Shown here piece after piece: positions 1-8,579 of a stretch of DNA of 64,000 bases. Under the pieces are notes generated by a model that saw only the letters and a list, made by a program, of their open reading frames with translations, was not told where the DNA came from and did no database searches. Origin of the DNA: Arthrobacter sp. Y81 (GTDB taxonomy: Bacteria; Actinomycetota; Actinomycetes; Actinomycetales; Micrococcaceae); NCBI RefSeq assembly GCF_002929335.1, contig NZ_PJIL01000013.1, positions 1 to 64,000 of the forward strand, given 5' to 3'. The position numbers and the translations under genes are program-made. Position 1 is the stretch's first letter, and each line of letters opens with the position of its first letter.

Positions 1-744
1 GACCCCGCCTACGGCTACGAAATGGGCCACATCATGCGCGACGGCATCGAGCGCATGTACGGCCCGGAGGCCGCCGCAAGCGGCGAAGGAACCGGAGCTG
101 CATCCGATAAAAACCTGATGTACTACATCACCGTCTACAACGAACCCATCACCCAGCCGAACGAGCCCGAGAACCTCGATGTCAACGGTGTGTTGAGAGG
201 CATCTACCGGGTGTCGGCGTCGGGCGCAGAAGGTCCCAAGAGCCAGATCCTGGCCTCGGGCGTTTCGGTGCCGTGGGCGCTGGAGGCCCAGCGGCTCCTG
301 GCCGAGGACTGGGGCGTCTCCGCGGACGTCTGGTCCGTCACGTCCTGGAATGAACTGCGCCGCGACGGCCTCGCCGCCGAGGAGGAAGCATTCCTGAACC
401 CCGGCGAACCGGCCCGGATCCCGTTTGTGGCCCAGCAGATGGCCGATGCGCAAGGTCCTGTCGTGGCGGTCTCGGACTACATGAAGGCCGTCCCGGACCA
501 GATCCGCCAGTTCCTCCCCCACCAGTTCGCCTCACTGGGCGCGGACGGCTTCGGCTTCTCCGACACCCGGGCCGCAGCACGACGCTTCTTCAAGAACGAC
601 ACCCACTCCATCGTGGTGAAGACGCTGCAGCTGCTCGCGGCGAGGGGCGACGTGGAGGAGGGCGCGCCGTCGTACGCCATGGACCGCTACAAGCTCCTGG
701 ACGTCAACGCCGGCACCACCGGCGGAGCAGGCGGCGACGCCTGA
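1..744 (+). CDS. aceE: Pyruvate dehydrogenase E1 component, C-terminal fragment
   Basis: The reading frame is open from the first base and ends at TGA 742-744, giving about 247 C-terminal residues of a protein that starts outside the window. The family is the homodimeric (AceE-type) E1 that decarboxylates pyruvate with thiamine diphosphate and feeds the lipoyl E2. Visible hallmarks are the segment YYITVYNEPITQP near the start, the LLAEDWGV and WSVTSWNELRRDG stretch of the C-terminal domain, and the ending with FGFSDTRAAARRFF and a VV(K)TLQLLA helix, all typical of actinobacterial AceE. The C-terminal tail (GTTGGAGGDA) is Gly/Ala rich. A strong hairpin follows 19 bases after the stop, so this is probably the end of its transcript. 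It is unrelated in function to the purine genes that follow. Confidence 0.95.
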   Translation, partial: DPAYGYEMGHIMRDGIERMYGPEAAASGEGTGAASDKNLMYYITVYNEPITQPNEPENLDVNGVLRGIYRVSASGAEGPKSQILASGVSVPWALEAQRLLAEDWGVSADVWSVTSWNELRRDGLAAEEEAFLNPGEPARIPFVAQQMADAQGPVVAVSDYMKAVPDQIRQFLPHQFASLGADGFGFSDTRAAARRFFKNDTHSIVVKTLQLLAARGDVEEGAPSYAMDRYKLLDVNAGTTGGAGGDA

Positions 745-763
745 GAGGCCAATTGATGCGACA

Positions 764-801
764 GCTGACGGCGGTGTCCCCTTGGGGGCACCGCCGTCAG
801 C
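764..801 (+). terminator. Long hairpin after aceE
   Basis: A 13-bp perfect stem (764-776 with 789-801) is extended by tcccc/ggggg so that nearly all 38 bases pair. There is no U-tract after it. Position directly behind aceE suggests a terminator; it ends 27 bases before the next start codon. Confidence 0.7.
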
Positions 802-828
802 CGTCCTTCGGGTGGATAGGCTGGGGCG

Positions 829-1437
829 ATGGCTGACTCGACTGAACCGCGCGCGACGGCGGTGCTGCTCGCCGCCGGGGCGGGCACCCGGCTTGGGCGG
901 GGGCCCAAGGCGCTGCTGCCGTTCCGCGGCCGGACCCTGGTGGAAGTGCTGGCCGACGTCCTGCTCGACGGCGGCTGCCGCGAGGTGGTCGTCGTCCTCG
1001 GCGCAGACGCGGCGAAGGTCCGCGATACCACGGACCTGGCCAAGTACACCGTCATCGAAAACCCGGACTGGCAGTCGGGAATGGGCGGTTCGTTCCGGCG
1101 GGGAATTGCTGCGGCCGCAGCTGAGGACCATGTGCTGATGGCCCTGGTGGACCAGCCCGGCCTGACCCCGGAAACCGTGGCCCGCGTGCTGGCAGCGCAC
1201 CGGCCCGGCCGGGTGACCGCCGCCGCGTACCGCGGGCCGGGAGGCACCCTCCGGCGCGGCCATCCGCTGCTGCTGGACGTCGCCCTGCGTGCCGAAGCGG
1301 CAGAATCAGCAACGGGCGATGCCGGTGCCCGGCTCTTCCTGCAGGACCGCCCGGAACTCATCGACCTGGTGGACTGCAGTGACCAGTCCGGCGGCGAAGA
1401 CCTGGATACGCCGGACCAACTGCGGCTGCTCGACTAG
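829..1437 (+). CDS. MocA-like molybdopterin nucleotidyltransferase (NTP_transf_3)
   Basis: A 202-residue protein of the MobA/MocA nucleotidyltransferase fold. The N-terminus has the nucleotide-binding signature LAAGAGTRLGRGPKALLPF (residues 14-32), followed by VVVVLGADA and the metal-site segment ALVDQPGLTPETV, as in MocA (CTP:molybdopterin cytidylyltransferase) and its relatives. In this family MocA converts Mo-molybdopterin to the cytosine dinucleotide form used by xanthine-dehydrogenase-type enzymes. The xanthine dehydrogenase unit starts only 2 kb away on the other strand, which fits a cofactor-maturation role; that link is inference, and other NTP_transf_3 proteins act on sugars or lipids. 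The start has only a weak GGGG-type ribosome site. It converges with the next gene, 33 bases away. Confidence 0.8.
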   Translation: MADSTEPRATAVLLAAGAGTRLGRGPKALLPFRGRTLVEVLADVLLDGGCREVVVVLGADAAKVRDTTDLAKYTVIENPDWQSGMGGSFRRGIAAAAAEDHVLMALVDQPGLTPETVARVLAAHRPGRVTAAAYRGPGGTLRRGHPLLLDVALRAEAAESATGDAGARLFLQDRPELIDLVDCSDQSGGEDLDTPDQLRLLD

Positions 1438-1470
1438 GCCACAGCCCGGGCCCCACGCCGGGAGAACGCC

Positions 1471-2121
1471 CTACTGCCGCGTCCCAGTTGAGAGCAGCTC
1501 CTCCAGGCCCCGCTTGAAACCGGACCGGCCGCCGCGGGCGGGATGCCTGATTTTGGGCACGTCCAGCCCGCTCCGCTGCAGGCTGCGGTGGGCCACGTTA
1601 CCCACGGCCACCACGGTTTCGACGCGAAACAGCTCCGTCAGCGCCTGCCAGAACGGAGTTCCGAGGGCTGCCTCGGCGGCCGTCGGCGTGCGGTTGGACA
1701 GCGGCCGCCCGGGCACATGCGTGTGCCAGGGGCAGGCGCTCCACAGCAAGGGAAGGAAGTCCAGCTCGGCCAGCACCTGCCACATCACCGTTGCGGTCGG
1801 CTCCGCCGCCACCGCATCTGCCTCCACGGGCAGCACGTAGCCCTTTCCCGGCCCGAACAGCCCGAAGCTGTTCGCGGGTCCTTCGAACATGGTGCGGTTG
1901 GTGAAAGGAACGCCGGTGATCCGCATGCCCCTGAAACCGGGTGCCTCCCCCACCAGCAGCACCTTCGGGGAGCGGTCCAGCATCTCCTGCAGGTAGATCG
2001 CCAGGTTTCGGCGGCGCTGCGCATTGGCCGGCACTGCGTGATCGAAGAAGTTGGTGCACCCGGGCCCCGTTGCCACGGACGCGAGCCGGTCAACAAAGGC
2101 GCTGATGGATGATGTGCTCAA
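1471..2121 (-). CDS. Uracil-DNA glycosylase family protein
   Basis: A 216-residue protein on the minus strand. The motif LLVGEAPGFRGMRITGVPFT (residues 55-74) is the GEAPG water-activating loop seen in the broad uracil-DNA glycosylase superfamily (family 4/5-like and UdgX-like groups), and VVAVGNVAHRSL followed by RHPARGG near the C-terminus corresponds to the second active-site loop, where an HP pair is typical. The expected role is excision of uracil or another damaged base, but this subgroup is not well characterised and the substrate cannot be read from sequence. The start is a TTG with GGGGA 7 bases upstream. A long palindrome lies just 17 bases upstream of the start, between this gene and the aldo/keto reductase. 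Confidence 0.8.
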   Translation of the reverse strand: MSTSSISAFVDRLASVATGPGCTNFFDHAVPANAQRRRNLAIYLQEMLDRSPKVLLVGEAPGFRGMRITGVPFTNRTMFEGPANSFGLFGPGKGYVLPVEADAVAAEPTATVMWQVLAELDFLPLLWSACPWHTHVPGRPLSNRTPTAAEAALGTPFWQALTELFRVETVVAVGNVAHRSLQRSGLDVPKIRHPARGGRSGFKRGLEELLSTGTRQ

Positions 2122-2137
2122 GCAAGTCCCCTTCGAA

Positions 2138-2200
2138 GCGCGAACTGGCAGATAACGACCTCAAACGCCCGGTTTGGGGTCATTATCTGCCAGTTCGCGC
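2138..2200. repeat. Intergenic palindrome, copy A of the AACTGGCAG family
   Basis: A 63-base near-perfect inverted repeat. Arms 2138-2155 and 2183-2200 (gcgcgaactggcagataa) pair perfectly; the inner part pairs with two mismatches down to a loop near cgccc (2167-2171). It lies between the end of the aldo/keto reductase gene and the start of the glycosylase gene. The same core recurs at 17061-17117 and, diverged, at 23285-23352. Confidence 0.95.
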
Positions 2201-2214
2201 GTAGGTGAGCGCGG

Positions 2215-3198
2215 CTACCAGCGGGGGTGGATCGCTTCGCGGAAGTAGCGGTCGTAGATTTCCCGGACTCCGACGTCGAACGTCGCGTCAATGCCGGTGA
2301 CATCCGCCGCGGCGGCGTTGGCGCGGGCCTGGTCCACGTTCCGCGCGCCCGGGATGACGGTGCTGACGCCGTCCTGCGCCGCGATCCAGGCGATGGCCGC
2401 CTGGGCGGTGCTGACCCCGTCAGGCACCAGTTCCTCGAACTCGGCCACCGCTTTGAGGCCCTGCCCGAAATCCACACCGGAGAAGGTCTCCCCGACGTCG
2501 AACGATGAGCCGTCCCGGTTGTAGTTCCGGTGGTCGTTCTCGGCGAAGGAGGTGTCCGCCGTGTATTTTCCGGACAGCAGCCCCGAGGCGAGCGGGACCC
2601 GGGCGATGATGCCCACCCCGGCGGCCTCGGCCGCCGGCAGCACCTCGTCCAGCGGCTTGAGCCGGAAGGCGTTGAGGATGATCTGCACGGTGGCGGTGCC
2701 TTCGTGCCGGATGGCTTCGAGGGCCTCGTCGGTCCGCTCCACGCTGACGCCGTAGTTCCGGATGGCGCCCTCAGCCACGAGGGTGTCCAGTGCGTCGTAG
2801 ACTTCGGCGTTGCTGTAGACGGCGGTGGGAGGGCAGTGCAGCTGGACCAGGTCCAGCTGCTCCGTACCCAGGTTGCGCCGGGACCGGTCCGTCCACTCGC
2901 GGAAGTTGGCCAGGTTGTAGTTCTCCGGCTGCTGCTCCATCCGGCGGCCCATCTTGGTGGCCACCGTGATGTCCAGGCCGGGGTTGTCCGCAAGGAACGC
3001 GCCGATGGCCTGCTCGCTGCGGCCGTCGCCGTAGACGTCCGCGGTGTCGAAGAACGTGACACCCGCTTCCACGGACGCTACGAGAATGTCCCGCGCCTGC
3101 GCGGGGTCCACATTGCCCCAGTCCGCGCCAAGCTGCCAGGTCCCCAGGCCAACAATGGAGACGTTCCGTCCGGTCTTGCCCAAGATTCGCTTTTCCAT
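2215..3198 (-). CDS. Aldo/keto reductase
   Basis: A 327-residue (beta/alpha)8 NADPH-dependent oxidoreductase. The catalytic tetrad is visible in order: Asp and Tyr in FFDTADVYG, Lys in VATKMGRR, and His in LVQLHCPP; the cofactor-binding end has the STVIPGARN motif. The start MEKRILGKTGRNVSIVGLG fits the family; an ATG one codon earlier is equally possible. It begins 8 bases after the xanthine dehydrogenase stop codon on the same strand, so it may be the last gene of that operon. The substrate is unknown; members of this group reduce sugar-derived or xenobiotic carbonyls, and a purine role is not implied by sequence. Confidence 0.9.
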   Translation of the reverse strand: MEKRILGKTGRNVSIVGLGTWQLGADWGNVDPAQARDILVASVEAGVTFFDTADVYGDGRSEQAIGAFLADNPGLDITVATKMGRRMEQQPENYNLANFREWTDRSRRNLGTEQLDLVQLHCPPTAVYSNAEVYDALDTLVAEGAIRNYGVSVERTDEALEAIRHEGTATVQIILNAFRLKPLDEVLPAAEAAGVGIIARVPLASGLLSGKYTADTSFAENDHRNYNRDGSSFDVGETFSGVDFGQGLKAVAEFEELVPDGVSTAQAAIAWIAAQDGVSTVIPGARNVDQARANAAAADVTGIDATFDVGVREIYDRYFREAIHPRW

Positions 3199-3205
3199 CA
3201 TCCGA

Positions 3206-6079
3206 CTATAGGCCGGCAGCGCTCTCAAGTTGAGAAGCAAGCCCGGCTTCCTTCAGTCCCAGGTAGATTTTGTCCCTCGCGATGGGCAGCTCGGCGAACC
3301 GAACGCCCGTAGCCTTCCGGATGGCATTTGCCAGCGCCGGCGCCACCGGATTGAACGGGCTCTCACTCATGGACTTGGCCCCGAGCGGGCCCAGCTTGTC
3401 GCTGGTTTCGGCAAAGTACACCTCGCTACGGGGCACGTCCGCGAAGGTGGGGATGTGGTACTGCCGCAGGATGTCCGTGGTGACCTTCCCGCCGTCGTCC
3501 ATCCTGACTTCCTCGTACAGCGCGGCGCCGAGCGCCTGGGCGATACCGCCTTCGATCTGGCCGCGGCACTGCCGCGGATTGACCACCACGCCGGCGTCGG
3601 CGGCCTGGACGCTCTGCAGGATCTTCAGCTCCCCGGTCCCGGTGTTGACGGCCACCCGGAAGCCCTGGACGTTGAACGCGACCGATCGCGGCGTCCCGCC
3701 CCACTGCCCTTCGGTGGCAAGCTCGACGCCGGCCGCTTCCGCCGCGTCGAAGATCTCCGTCAGCGGCACCCGGGTTCCCTCGCAGACCACGGCGTCCTCC
3801 TCCAGCACGCAGCCGGAGGACTGGATCTGCCGGATGCCGGCGGCGAATGCGCGGATACGGACCGCAAGCTCCTCGGCCGCGGCCAGCGTGGCCTTGCCGG
3901 CCACCACCGTTCCGGCCGAGCCGAAGGCGCCCGTATCGTGCTGCACCAGGTCCGTGTCCGACTGCCGTACGGTGACGCGCCCGGCCGTCGTGGACAGGGC
4001 GGTGGCCGCGAGCTGGGCGTGGACAGTGGTGGTGCCGTTGCCGAATTCGGCGGTCCCGACGTCGGCCGCGTACGTTCCGTCCGGAAGGAGCCGGACCTTG
4101 GAGTGGGCAAAGTGGCCGCGCGGCGGGACGGTGTCGATCATGGACAGCGCCGTCCCCTCCCCCGTGACCCAGTCCGGGCCCAGGTCATCCAGCCCGGCAG
4201 CCCGGTACCGTTCGAGCCCGCGGGCCAGTGCATCCTGCACCAGCCGGGTGCACTGGTCCAGCCCGTAGCTGCCGTAGTGGACGTCCTCTTCGGGTTCGGA
4301 ATGGGTGGACAGCATGTCGTCGCCCTCAAGGACCATGTTGCGGCGGCGGAACTCCAGCGGGTCCATCCCGATCCCGGTGGCGAGCTCGTCGATGCCGGAC
4401 TCGATGGCGAAGATCATCTGGCTCAGGCCGTAGCCGCGGAACGCCCCGGAGGGAACCGTGTTGGTGTAGACGGCGTGGGCGTCCACCTTCTTGTTGGCGC
4501 ACTTGTACACGCCCAGGGATTCGCCGCAGCCGTGGAACATCACGCCCGGGGCATGGTTCCCGTAGGCGCCGGTGTTGGTGAGGACGTCCAGCTGCAGCGC
4601 CGTGAGCCGGCCGTCCCTGCTGGCACCGGCCTTGAGGTGGATGGTGAACGGGTGCCGGGTGGTGGAGGCCGTGAACTGCTCCGTCCGGGTGAATTCGAGC
4701 TGCACGGGCCGCTTCAGCTTCAGCGCCGCCAGGGCGACGATGTCCTCGGTGAGTACCTCCTGCTTGCCGCCGAAGCCGCCGCCCACCCGGCCGGCCACCA
4801 CCCGGATCTGCTCTTCCGGCATGTCGAAGACCCGGGACAGGGTGCGGCGGACCAGGAACGGTACCTGGCTGGAGGTCCGGATCTGCAGCCTGCCATCGGG
4901 GTCCACGGAGGCGATCGAGGCGTGCGTTTCCAGCGCAGTGTGCTGCACGCGCTGGGTCCGGTACGTCTGTTCGTGGATGAAATCGGCCTCGGCAAACCCG
5001 GCGGCCACACTGCCGAGTTCCGAATGCAGCTCCGCTACGACGTTCTGTTCGGGCCGGCTGATCCGTGCGGTGCCCGCGTCCTTTTCACCGTGGACGGCCG
5101 GTGCACCCGGCCGCATTGCCTCCTCGGGCGTGAAGACGGCGTCCAGCACCTGGTAGTCGACCATGAGGGCACGCACGCCGGCTTCCGCCGCCGCCACGGA
5201 ATCGGCGACGACGGCGGCAACCTTCTGCCCGATGAACCGGACCACGTCGTCCAGGACGCGGGTATCGTCCGGATCGTCGGTGTACAGCTCGTGCTGGGCC
5301 GTGGAGAACAGCTGTGCCGGGGCGTCCTCGTGGGTGAAGACGGCCACCACGCCGGGGATTTGCAGGGCCGCCGTTGAGTCGATGGAGAGCACCCGGGCGT
5401 GGGCGTGCGGTGACCGCAGGAGCTTCAGGTGCAGCAGCCCCGGCAGGTCCTCCGCGGGCACATCCAGGGTGTAGCGGGCCTTTCCTGTCACGATGGCGAG
5501 GCTCGCGGGCGCGGGCACGTCGTCGCCGAGCTGGCCCGGCTTGGGTTCCGGCTGGCCGTCGCCGGCGATTCCCGAACCCGGGCCTTTAGGGTCCGGGTGT
5601 CCCTCATGGCCGCAGACGGCATCCTCGATGGCCCGGTAACCTGTGCAGCGGCAGAGGTTGCCTTTGAGGTTGCGGGGCAGGTTTTCCTTCTGCTCGTCGT
5701 CGAACGTGGCGGCCGTCATCACCATGCCGGCCGTGCAGAATCCGCACTGGAAGCCTTGACGGTCCAGGAACTGCTGCTGCATCGGGTGGAGGGATCCGGC
5801 GTCGGACGAAATCCCGTCGGACGGTCCGCAGGTGCGGGCCAGCCCCTCGACGGTGGTGACGGCGTGCCCTTCGGCCCGCACGGCCGGGTAGATGCAGCTG
5901 TGCACGGGGGTGCCGTCCACATGAACCGTGCAGGCCCCGCAGTCGCCGCCGTCGCAGCCCTTCTTGACGCCGAAGTTGCCCTGCTCCCGCAGGAACGTGC
6001 GGAGGCACTGGCCGGGACGCGGTTCAGCCGCGGCCGGAACGCCGTTAATTTCGATGGTGCGGGTGGTGTCGTTGGCCAT
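3206..6079 (-). CDS. Xanthine dehydrogenase, fused 2Fe-2S and molybdopterin subunit
   Basis: A 957-residue polypeptide that joins two subunits usually encoded apart. Residues 1-160 are the iron-sulfur part: plant-type cluster Cys42, Cys47, Cys50 and Cys62 (KKGCDGGDCGAC), then the second cluster in FQCGFCTAGMVM and LCRCTGYRAIEDA. From about residue 180 the molybdopterin-binding subunit follows, with VGGGFGGKQE, SGAFRGYG and, near the C-terminus, GAKSMSESP, which supplies the expected catalytic Glu. It oxidises hypoxanthine and xanthine to urate, passing electrons to the FAD subunit. The true start (MANDTTRTIEI) has GGAAGGGG upstream and sits two bases after the FAD-subunit stop. An open frame continues far upstream but overlaps the FAD gene and is not coding. 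The Mo-enzyme family is certain; xanthine as substrate rests on the purine context. Confidence 0.93.
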   Translation of the reverse strand: MANDTTRTIEINGVPAAAEPRPGQCLRTFLREQGNFGVKKGCDGGDCGACTVHVDGTPVHSCIYPAVRAEGHAVTTVEGLARTCGPSDGISSDAGSLHPMQQQFLDRQGFQCGFCTAGMVMTAATFDDEQKENLPRNLKGNLCRCTGYRAIEDAVCGHEGHPDPKGPGSGIAGDGQPEPKPGQLGDDVPAPASLAIVTGKARYTLDVPAEDLPGLLHLKLLRSPHAHARVLSIDSTAALQIPGVVAVFTHEDAPAQLFSTAQHELYTDDPDDTRVLDDVVRFIGQKVAAVVADSVAAAEAGVRALMVDYQVLDAVFTPEEAMRPGAPAVHGEKDAGTARISRPEQNVVAELHSELGSVAAGFAEADFIHEQTYRTQRVQHTALETHASIASVDPDGRLQIRTSSQVPFLVRRTLSRVFDMPEEQIRVVAGRVGGGFGGKQEVLTEDIVALAALKLKRPVQLEFTRTEQFTASTTRHPFTIHLKAGASRDGRLTALQLDVLTNTGAYGNHAPGVMFHGCGESLGVYKCANKKVDAHAVYTNTVPSGAFRGYGLSQMIFAIESGIDELATGIGMDPLEFRRRNMVLEGDDMLSTHSEPEEDVHYGSYGLDQCTRLVQDALARGLERYRAAGLDDLGPDWVTGEGTALSMIDTVPPRGHFAHSKVRLLPDGTYAADVGTAEFGNGTTTVHAQLAATALSTTAGRVTVRQSDTDLVQHDTGAFGSAGTVVAGKATLAAAEELAVRIRAFAAGIRQIQSSGCVLEEDAVVCEGTRVPLTEIFDAAEAAGVELATEGQWGGTPRSVAFNVQGFRVAVNTGTGELKILQSVQAADAGVVVNPRQCRGQIEGGIAQALGAALYEEVRMDDGGKVTTDILRQYHIPTFADVPRSEVYFAETSDKLGPLGAKSMSESPFNPVAPALANAIRKATGVRFAELPIARDKIYLGLKEAGLASQLESAAGL

Positions 6080-6081
6080 GC

Positions 6082-7071
6082 TCAGGCCCCTTCCTGCTGA
6101 GACGAAGCCTGCGATGAAGCCGTACGCCGGGTGTGGTGCTGCGGCGATGTATGCGGCGGCGGGGTCTGCGGCGGCGGCCAGAAATCCCCGGAGATATGGA
6201 CGGGCGGAATCCCGGCCGGGGCCTCCAGCTCGGCCCGGATCTCCTCCGCAAGGCGGTATGTCATGTCTTTCCGCCAGGCCGGCAGGCCGTGGATGTCGTT
6301 GTGGTACAGCTCCGCCGGAATGGCGGCATCGAGTGCTTCGATGAGGGCAGCCGCCGACGTCGCGGCACCGTGCGGCGCACCGAAGCGCAGCTGGACGGGG
6401 CGTTTGGTGGCGGCGGTGACGGTGAAGACCAGGGTGCCGTCGGCGTCGAGCCTTCCAACCAGCAGCGCCCCGGACCGTCCCAGGTTGCTCAGCGACAGCC
6501 GGCGGAACGCCACCCTGGCGGCAAGGGCCGACGCCGGGAGGTGGATGCTGCGCAGGAGTTCGCCGGGCGCCAGGCAGTTCTTGCCGTCCCCCGTGACGAA
6601 GTCGGCCACCGGCACGGTGCGGCGGGCACCGCCCGGTCCGAGCACGGTGGCCCCGCCGTCGAGCGCGGCGCACAGCGAAATCATGGGACCGGCGGGCAGC
6701 GAGGTGCAGAGGTTGCCGCCCACGGTGGACATGTTCCACACCTTGAAGGAGGCCACGAAGGAGTCGCAGCAGGGGCGGACGAGGTTCAGGGCGGGCCAGG
6801 CAGCTGCCCGCTTCCCCAAAACGTCGGAGGAAGGCAGGGCATAGAGCTCCGCCACAGTGCACGTTGCCGCGAGCTCGATGCCCGTTTCAGTGACTGTGAC
6901 GGCGGGCCAGCCGGCGGCGCCGAGGTCCAGCAGCCGGCGGAGCGGCTCCTTGCCGAAGGCGAGGCTCCCGTAGGAGAAGAGGACCGTTCCGCCTGCGAGC
7001 CAGGCATCCCCGTCGCGCCATTCGGCCGGGTCCTCGGTGCGGACCACGGCCTCGATGGTGTTCATGTCCAT
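6082..7071 (-). CDS. Xanthine dehydrogenase FAD-binding subunit
   Basis: A 329-residue FAD-binding medium subunit of the molybdenum hydroxylase family. It shows LAGGTVLFSYG near the N-terminus (FAD pyrophosphate loop), VWNMSTVGGNLCTSLPAGP in the middle (the T(I/V)GGN loop that contacts flavin), and the C-terminal CO-dehydrogenase flavoprotein domain with FRRLSLSNLGRSGALLVG. It takes electrons from the 2Fe-2S clusters of the neighbouring subunit. The start overlaps the XdhC stop: the chosen ATG (MDMNTIEAVV) has GGAG six bases upstream; a second ATG two codons later forms an ATGA overlap with the XdhC stop. The C-terminal 45 residues are a low-complexity tail rich in Pro, His, Ser and Gln (PPPQTPPPHTSPQHH) that the family does not need. 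Confidence 0.92.
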   Translation of the reverse strand: MDMNTIEAVVRTEDPAEWRDGDAWLAGGTVLFSYGSLAFGKEPLRRLLDLGAAGWPAVTVTETGIELAATCTVAELYALPSSDVLGKRAAAWPALNLVRPCCDSFVASFKVWNMSTVGGNLCTSLPAGPMISLCAALDGGATVLGPGGARRTVPVADFVTGDGKNCLAPGELLRSIHLPASALAARVAFRRLSLSNLGRSGALLVGRLDADGTLVFTVTAATKRPVQLRFGAPHGAATSAAALIEALDAAIPAELYHNDIHGLPAWRKDMTYRLAEEIRAELEAPAGIPPVHISGDFWPPPQTPPPHTSPQHHTRRTASSQASSQQEGA

Positions 7072-8402
7072 GGGGTCTCCTGGTGTTGCGTGGTGTTGAC
7101 GTTGTGAATGTGGCCCGTGTGGATGGGGCCCGTGCCGTCCTTCAGCGACGATGCCAGCACGGATGCCCCGGCGGAGCGGCTGCGGCTGGCCACCAGCTCG
7201 GCGGTGATGGACACGGCCACCTCGGCCGGGGTCACGGCGCCCAGGTCCAGGCCGATGGGCGAATGCAGCCGGGACAGGGCCTCGGCCGGAACCCCGGCGG
7301 CAAGCAGCGAATCGACACGCTGCCGGTGGCTTCGCCGTGATCCCATGGCGCCCACATAGGCAAGATCCAGGCTCAGCACCGTTTCCAGCAGCGGGATGTC
7401 GAACTTCGGGTCGTGGGTCAGGACGCAGGCCACGGTCCGGGCGTCGATCCGCCCCGCCGCGGCTTCCTCCGCGAGGTAGCGGTGCGGCCAGGCCGTAACC
7501 ACCTGGTCCGCGCCGGCGAACCGTGACTGGCCCGCAAAGGCAGGCCGGGCATCGCACAGCGTCACGTGGTAGCCCAGCAGCTGGGCAGCGGGCAGCAGGG
7601 CCGCGCCGAAGTCGTTGGCGCCGAAGATCAGCAGGCGGGCCGGCGGAAGCCGGCTCTCCACGAGCAGGGTGATGGGCTCCGGACCGGTGGCTGGGTTTGT
7701 GGCTGAGTTTGTGGCCTGGCCCTGTGGCACGAGTGTGCCGGAACCCGCGCCGGGAACTTCCCCGGCCATGGCAGCGGCCATGCCAGCCGGAAGGCAGCCC
7801 TCCGGCGGGGCAAGCCGGACCAGGCCGGTCCGGCCGCCGCGCAACAGGGGTTCCAGCTGGGCAGCGGCCGCCAGCATCAGCCGCCCGGCAGCCCGTGCCC
7901 CAAGAGAGGCCAGTCCCAGCAGCGCCGCGAGTTCGGCCGAAGACTCCACCCGGTACGTTGCCGGATCCGGGATCACGACGGCGCCGCCCCCATGGGCGTC
8001 CACCCTCCTGACCAGCGCCAGGGCACTCGCGGGGCCGTGGCCGGCGAACGCCTGCAGGCTCTCCAGCCTGAGGCCCCCCGGGGCCGAGCCGAGCGGCTCG
8101 ATGTGGATCTCCAGCTCCCCGCCGCAGGTGAGCCCGACGGCGAACGCGTCCTCGGCGCTGTAGCCGAAGAATTCGCGGCGGGTGCCGCCGTCGTGCATTG
8201 CCTCCAGCGCCGCCTCCACGACGGCGCCCTCAACGCAGCCGCCGGACAGGCTGCCGAGGACTTCTCCCGCCTCGGACACGAGCATGGACGTGCCCAGCGG
8301 CCGCGGCACGGATCCGCCGGCGCCCACTACGGTGGCCACGGCGCAGCGCTGGCCGGTAGCGGCGGGCTGCCATTCCTTCAGTGAAGGCATCAGATCCAAC
8401 AT
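7062..8402 (-). CDS. xdhC: XdhC/CoxI family molybdenum-cofactor insertion protein
   Basis: A 446-residue XdhC-type chaperone, which in other bacteria binds the molybdenum cofactor, promotes its sulfuration and inserts it into xanthine dehydrogenase. The N-terminal XdhC/CoxI domain has VVGAGGSVPRPLGTSMLV and SLSGGCVEGAVVEAA. The C-terminal Rossmann-like XdhC_C domain has LLIFGANDFGAALLP, then CVLTHDPKFDIPLLETVL and YVGAMGSRRSHRQRV, ending in GLDLGAVTPAEVAVSI. Between the two domains lies an Ala/Thr/Asn-rich linker around residue 230 (NSATNPATG). Ribosome site AAAGGGAG precedes the ATG. It is the first gene of xdhC-FAD-Mo, with stop-start overlap to the FAD gene, so the three are almost certainly co-transcribed. 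Confidence 0.93.
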   Translation of the reverse strand: MLDLMPSLKEWQPAATGQRCAVATVVGAGGSVPRPLGTSMLVSEAGEVLGSLSGGCVEGAVVEAALEAMHDGGTRREFFGYSAEDAFAVGLTCGGELEIHIEPLGSAPGGLRLESLQAFAGHGPASALALVRRVDAHGGGAVVIPDPATYRVESSAELAALLGLASLGARAAGRLMLAAAAQLEPLLRGGRTGLVRLAPPEGCLPAGMAAAMAGEVPGAGSGTLVPQGQATNSATNPATGPEPITLLVESRLPPARLLIFGANDFGAALLPAAQLLGYHVTLCDARPAFAGQSRFAGADQVVTAWPHRYLAEEAAAGRIDARTVACVLTHDPKFDIPLLETVLSLDLAYVGAMGSRRSHRQRVDSLLAAGVPAEALSRLHSPIGLDLGAVTPAEVAVSITAELVASRSRSAGASVLASSLKDGTGPIHTGHIHNVNTTQHQETPWT

Positions 8403-8530
8403 TGCTGCACTCCCTTTTCCTGTGCCGCGATGGTGTCCATATTCTCGTTCCTATCCTGCGCCGGGGGAAGCACCGGCAGTAGTGGCGCCTGCCGTAATTT
8501 CCTTGCAGCCAGCGATACTGCAGTTTGGTG

Positions 8531-8564
8531 GACCGGGGCCGGCCCCATCTGCCTGCCCCGGTCC
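8531..8564 (-). terminator. Hairpin after the AzgA-type permease gene
   Basis: Ten-base perfect arms (8531-8540 and 8555-8564, ggaccggggc/gccccggtcc) lie 16 bases beyond the permease stop codon, in the 177-base gap before xdhC. No U-tract follows. It probably ends the deaminase-permease transcript; the xdhC promoter should lie in the rest of the gap, where I see no clear -35/-10. Confidence 0.65.
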
Positions 8565-8579
8565 GGTCCAAGGGGGTCC

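Noticed and set aside
3230..5377. A 715-codon open frame on the plus strand opposite the xanthine dehydrogenase gene
   Set aside because: It mirrors the codon pattern of the real gene; the protein is rich in Gly, Arg, His and Val with no family features. High-GC codon bias keeps such frames open.
6080..6862. Extension of the Fe-S/Mo subunit frame upstream to 6862
   Set aside because: The extra residues overlap the FAD subunit, have no protein-like composition, and the start at 6079 has a ribosome site and the normal family N-terminus.
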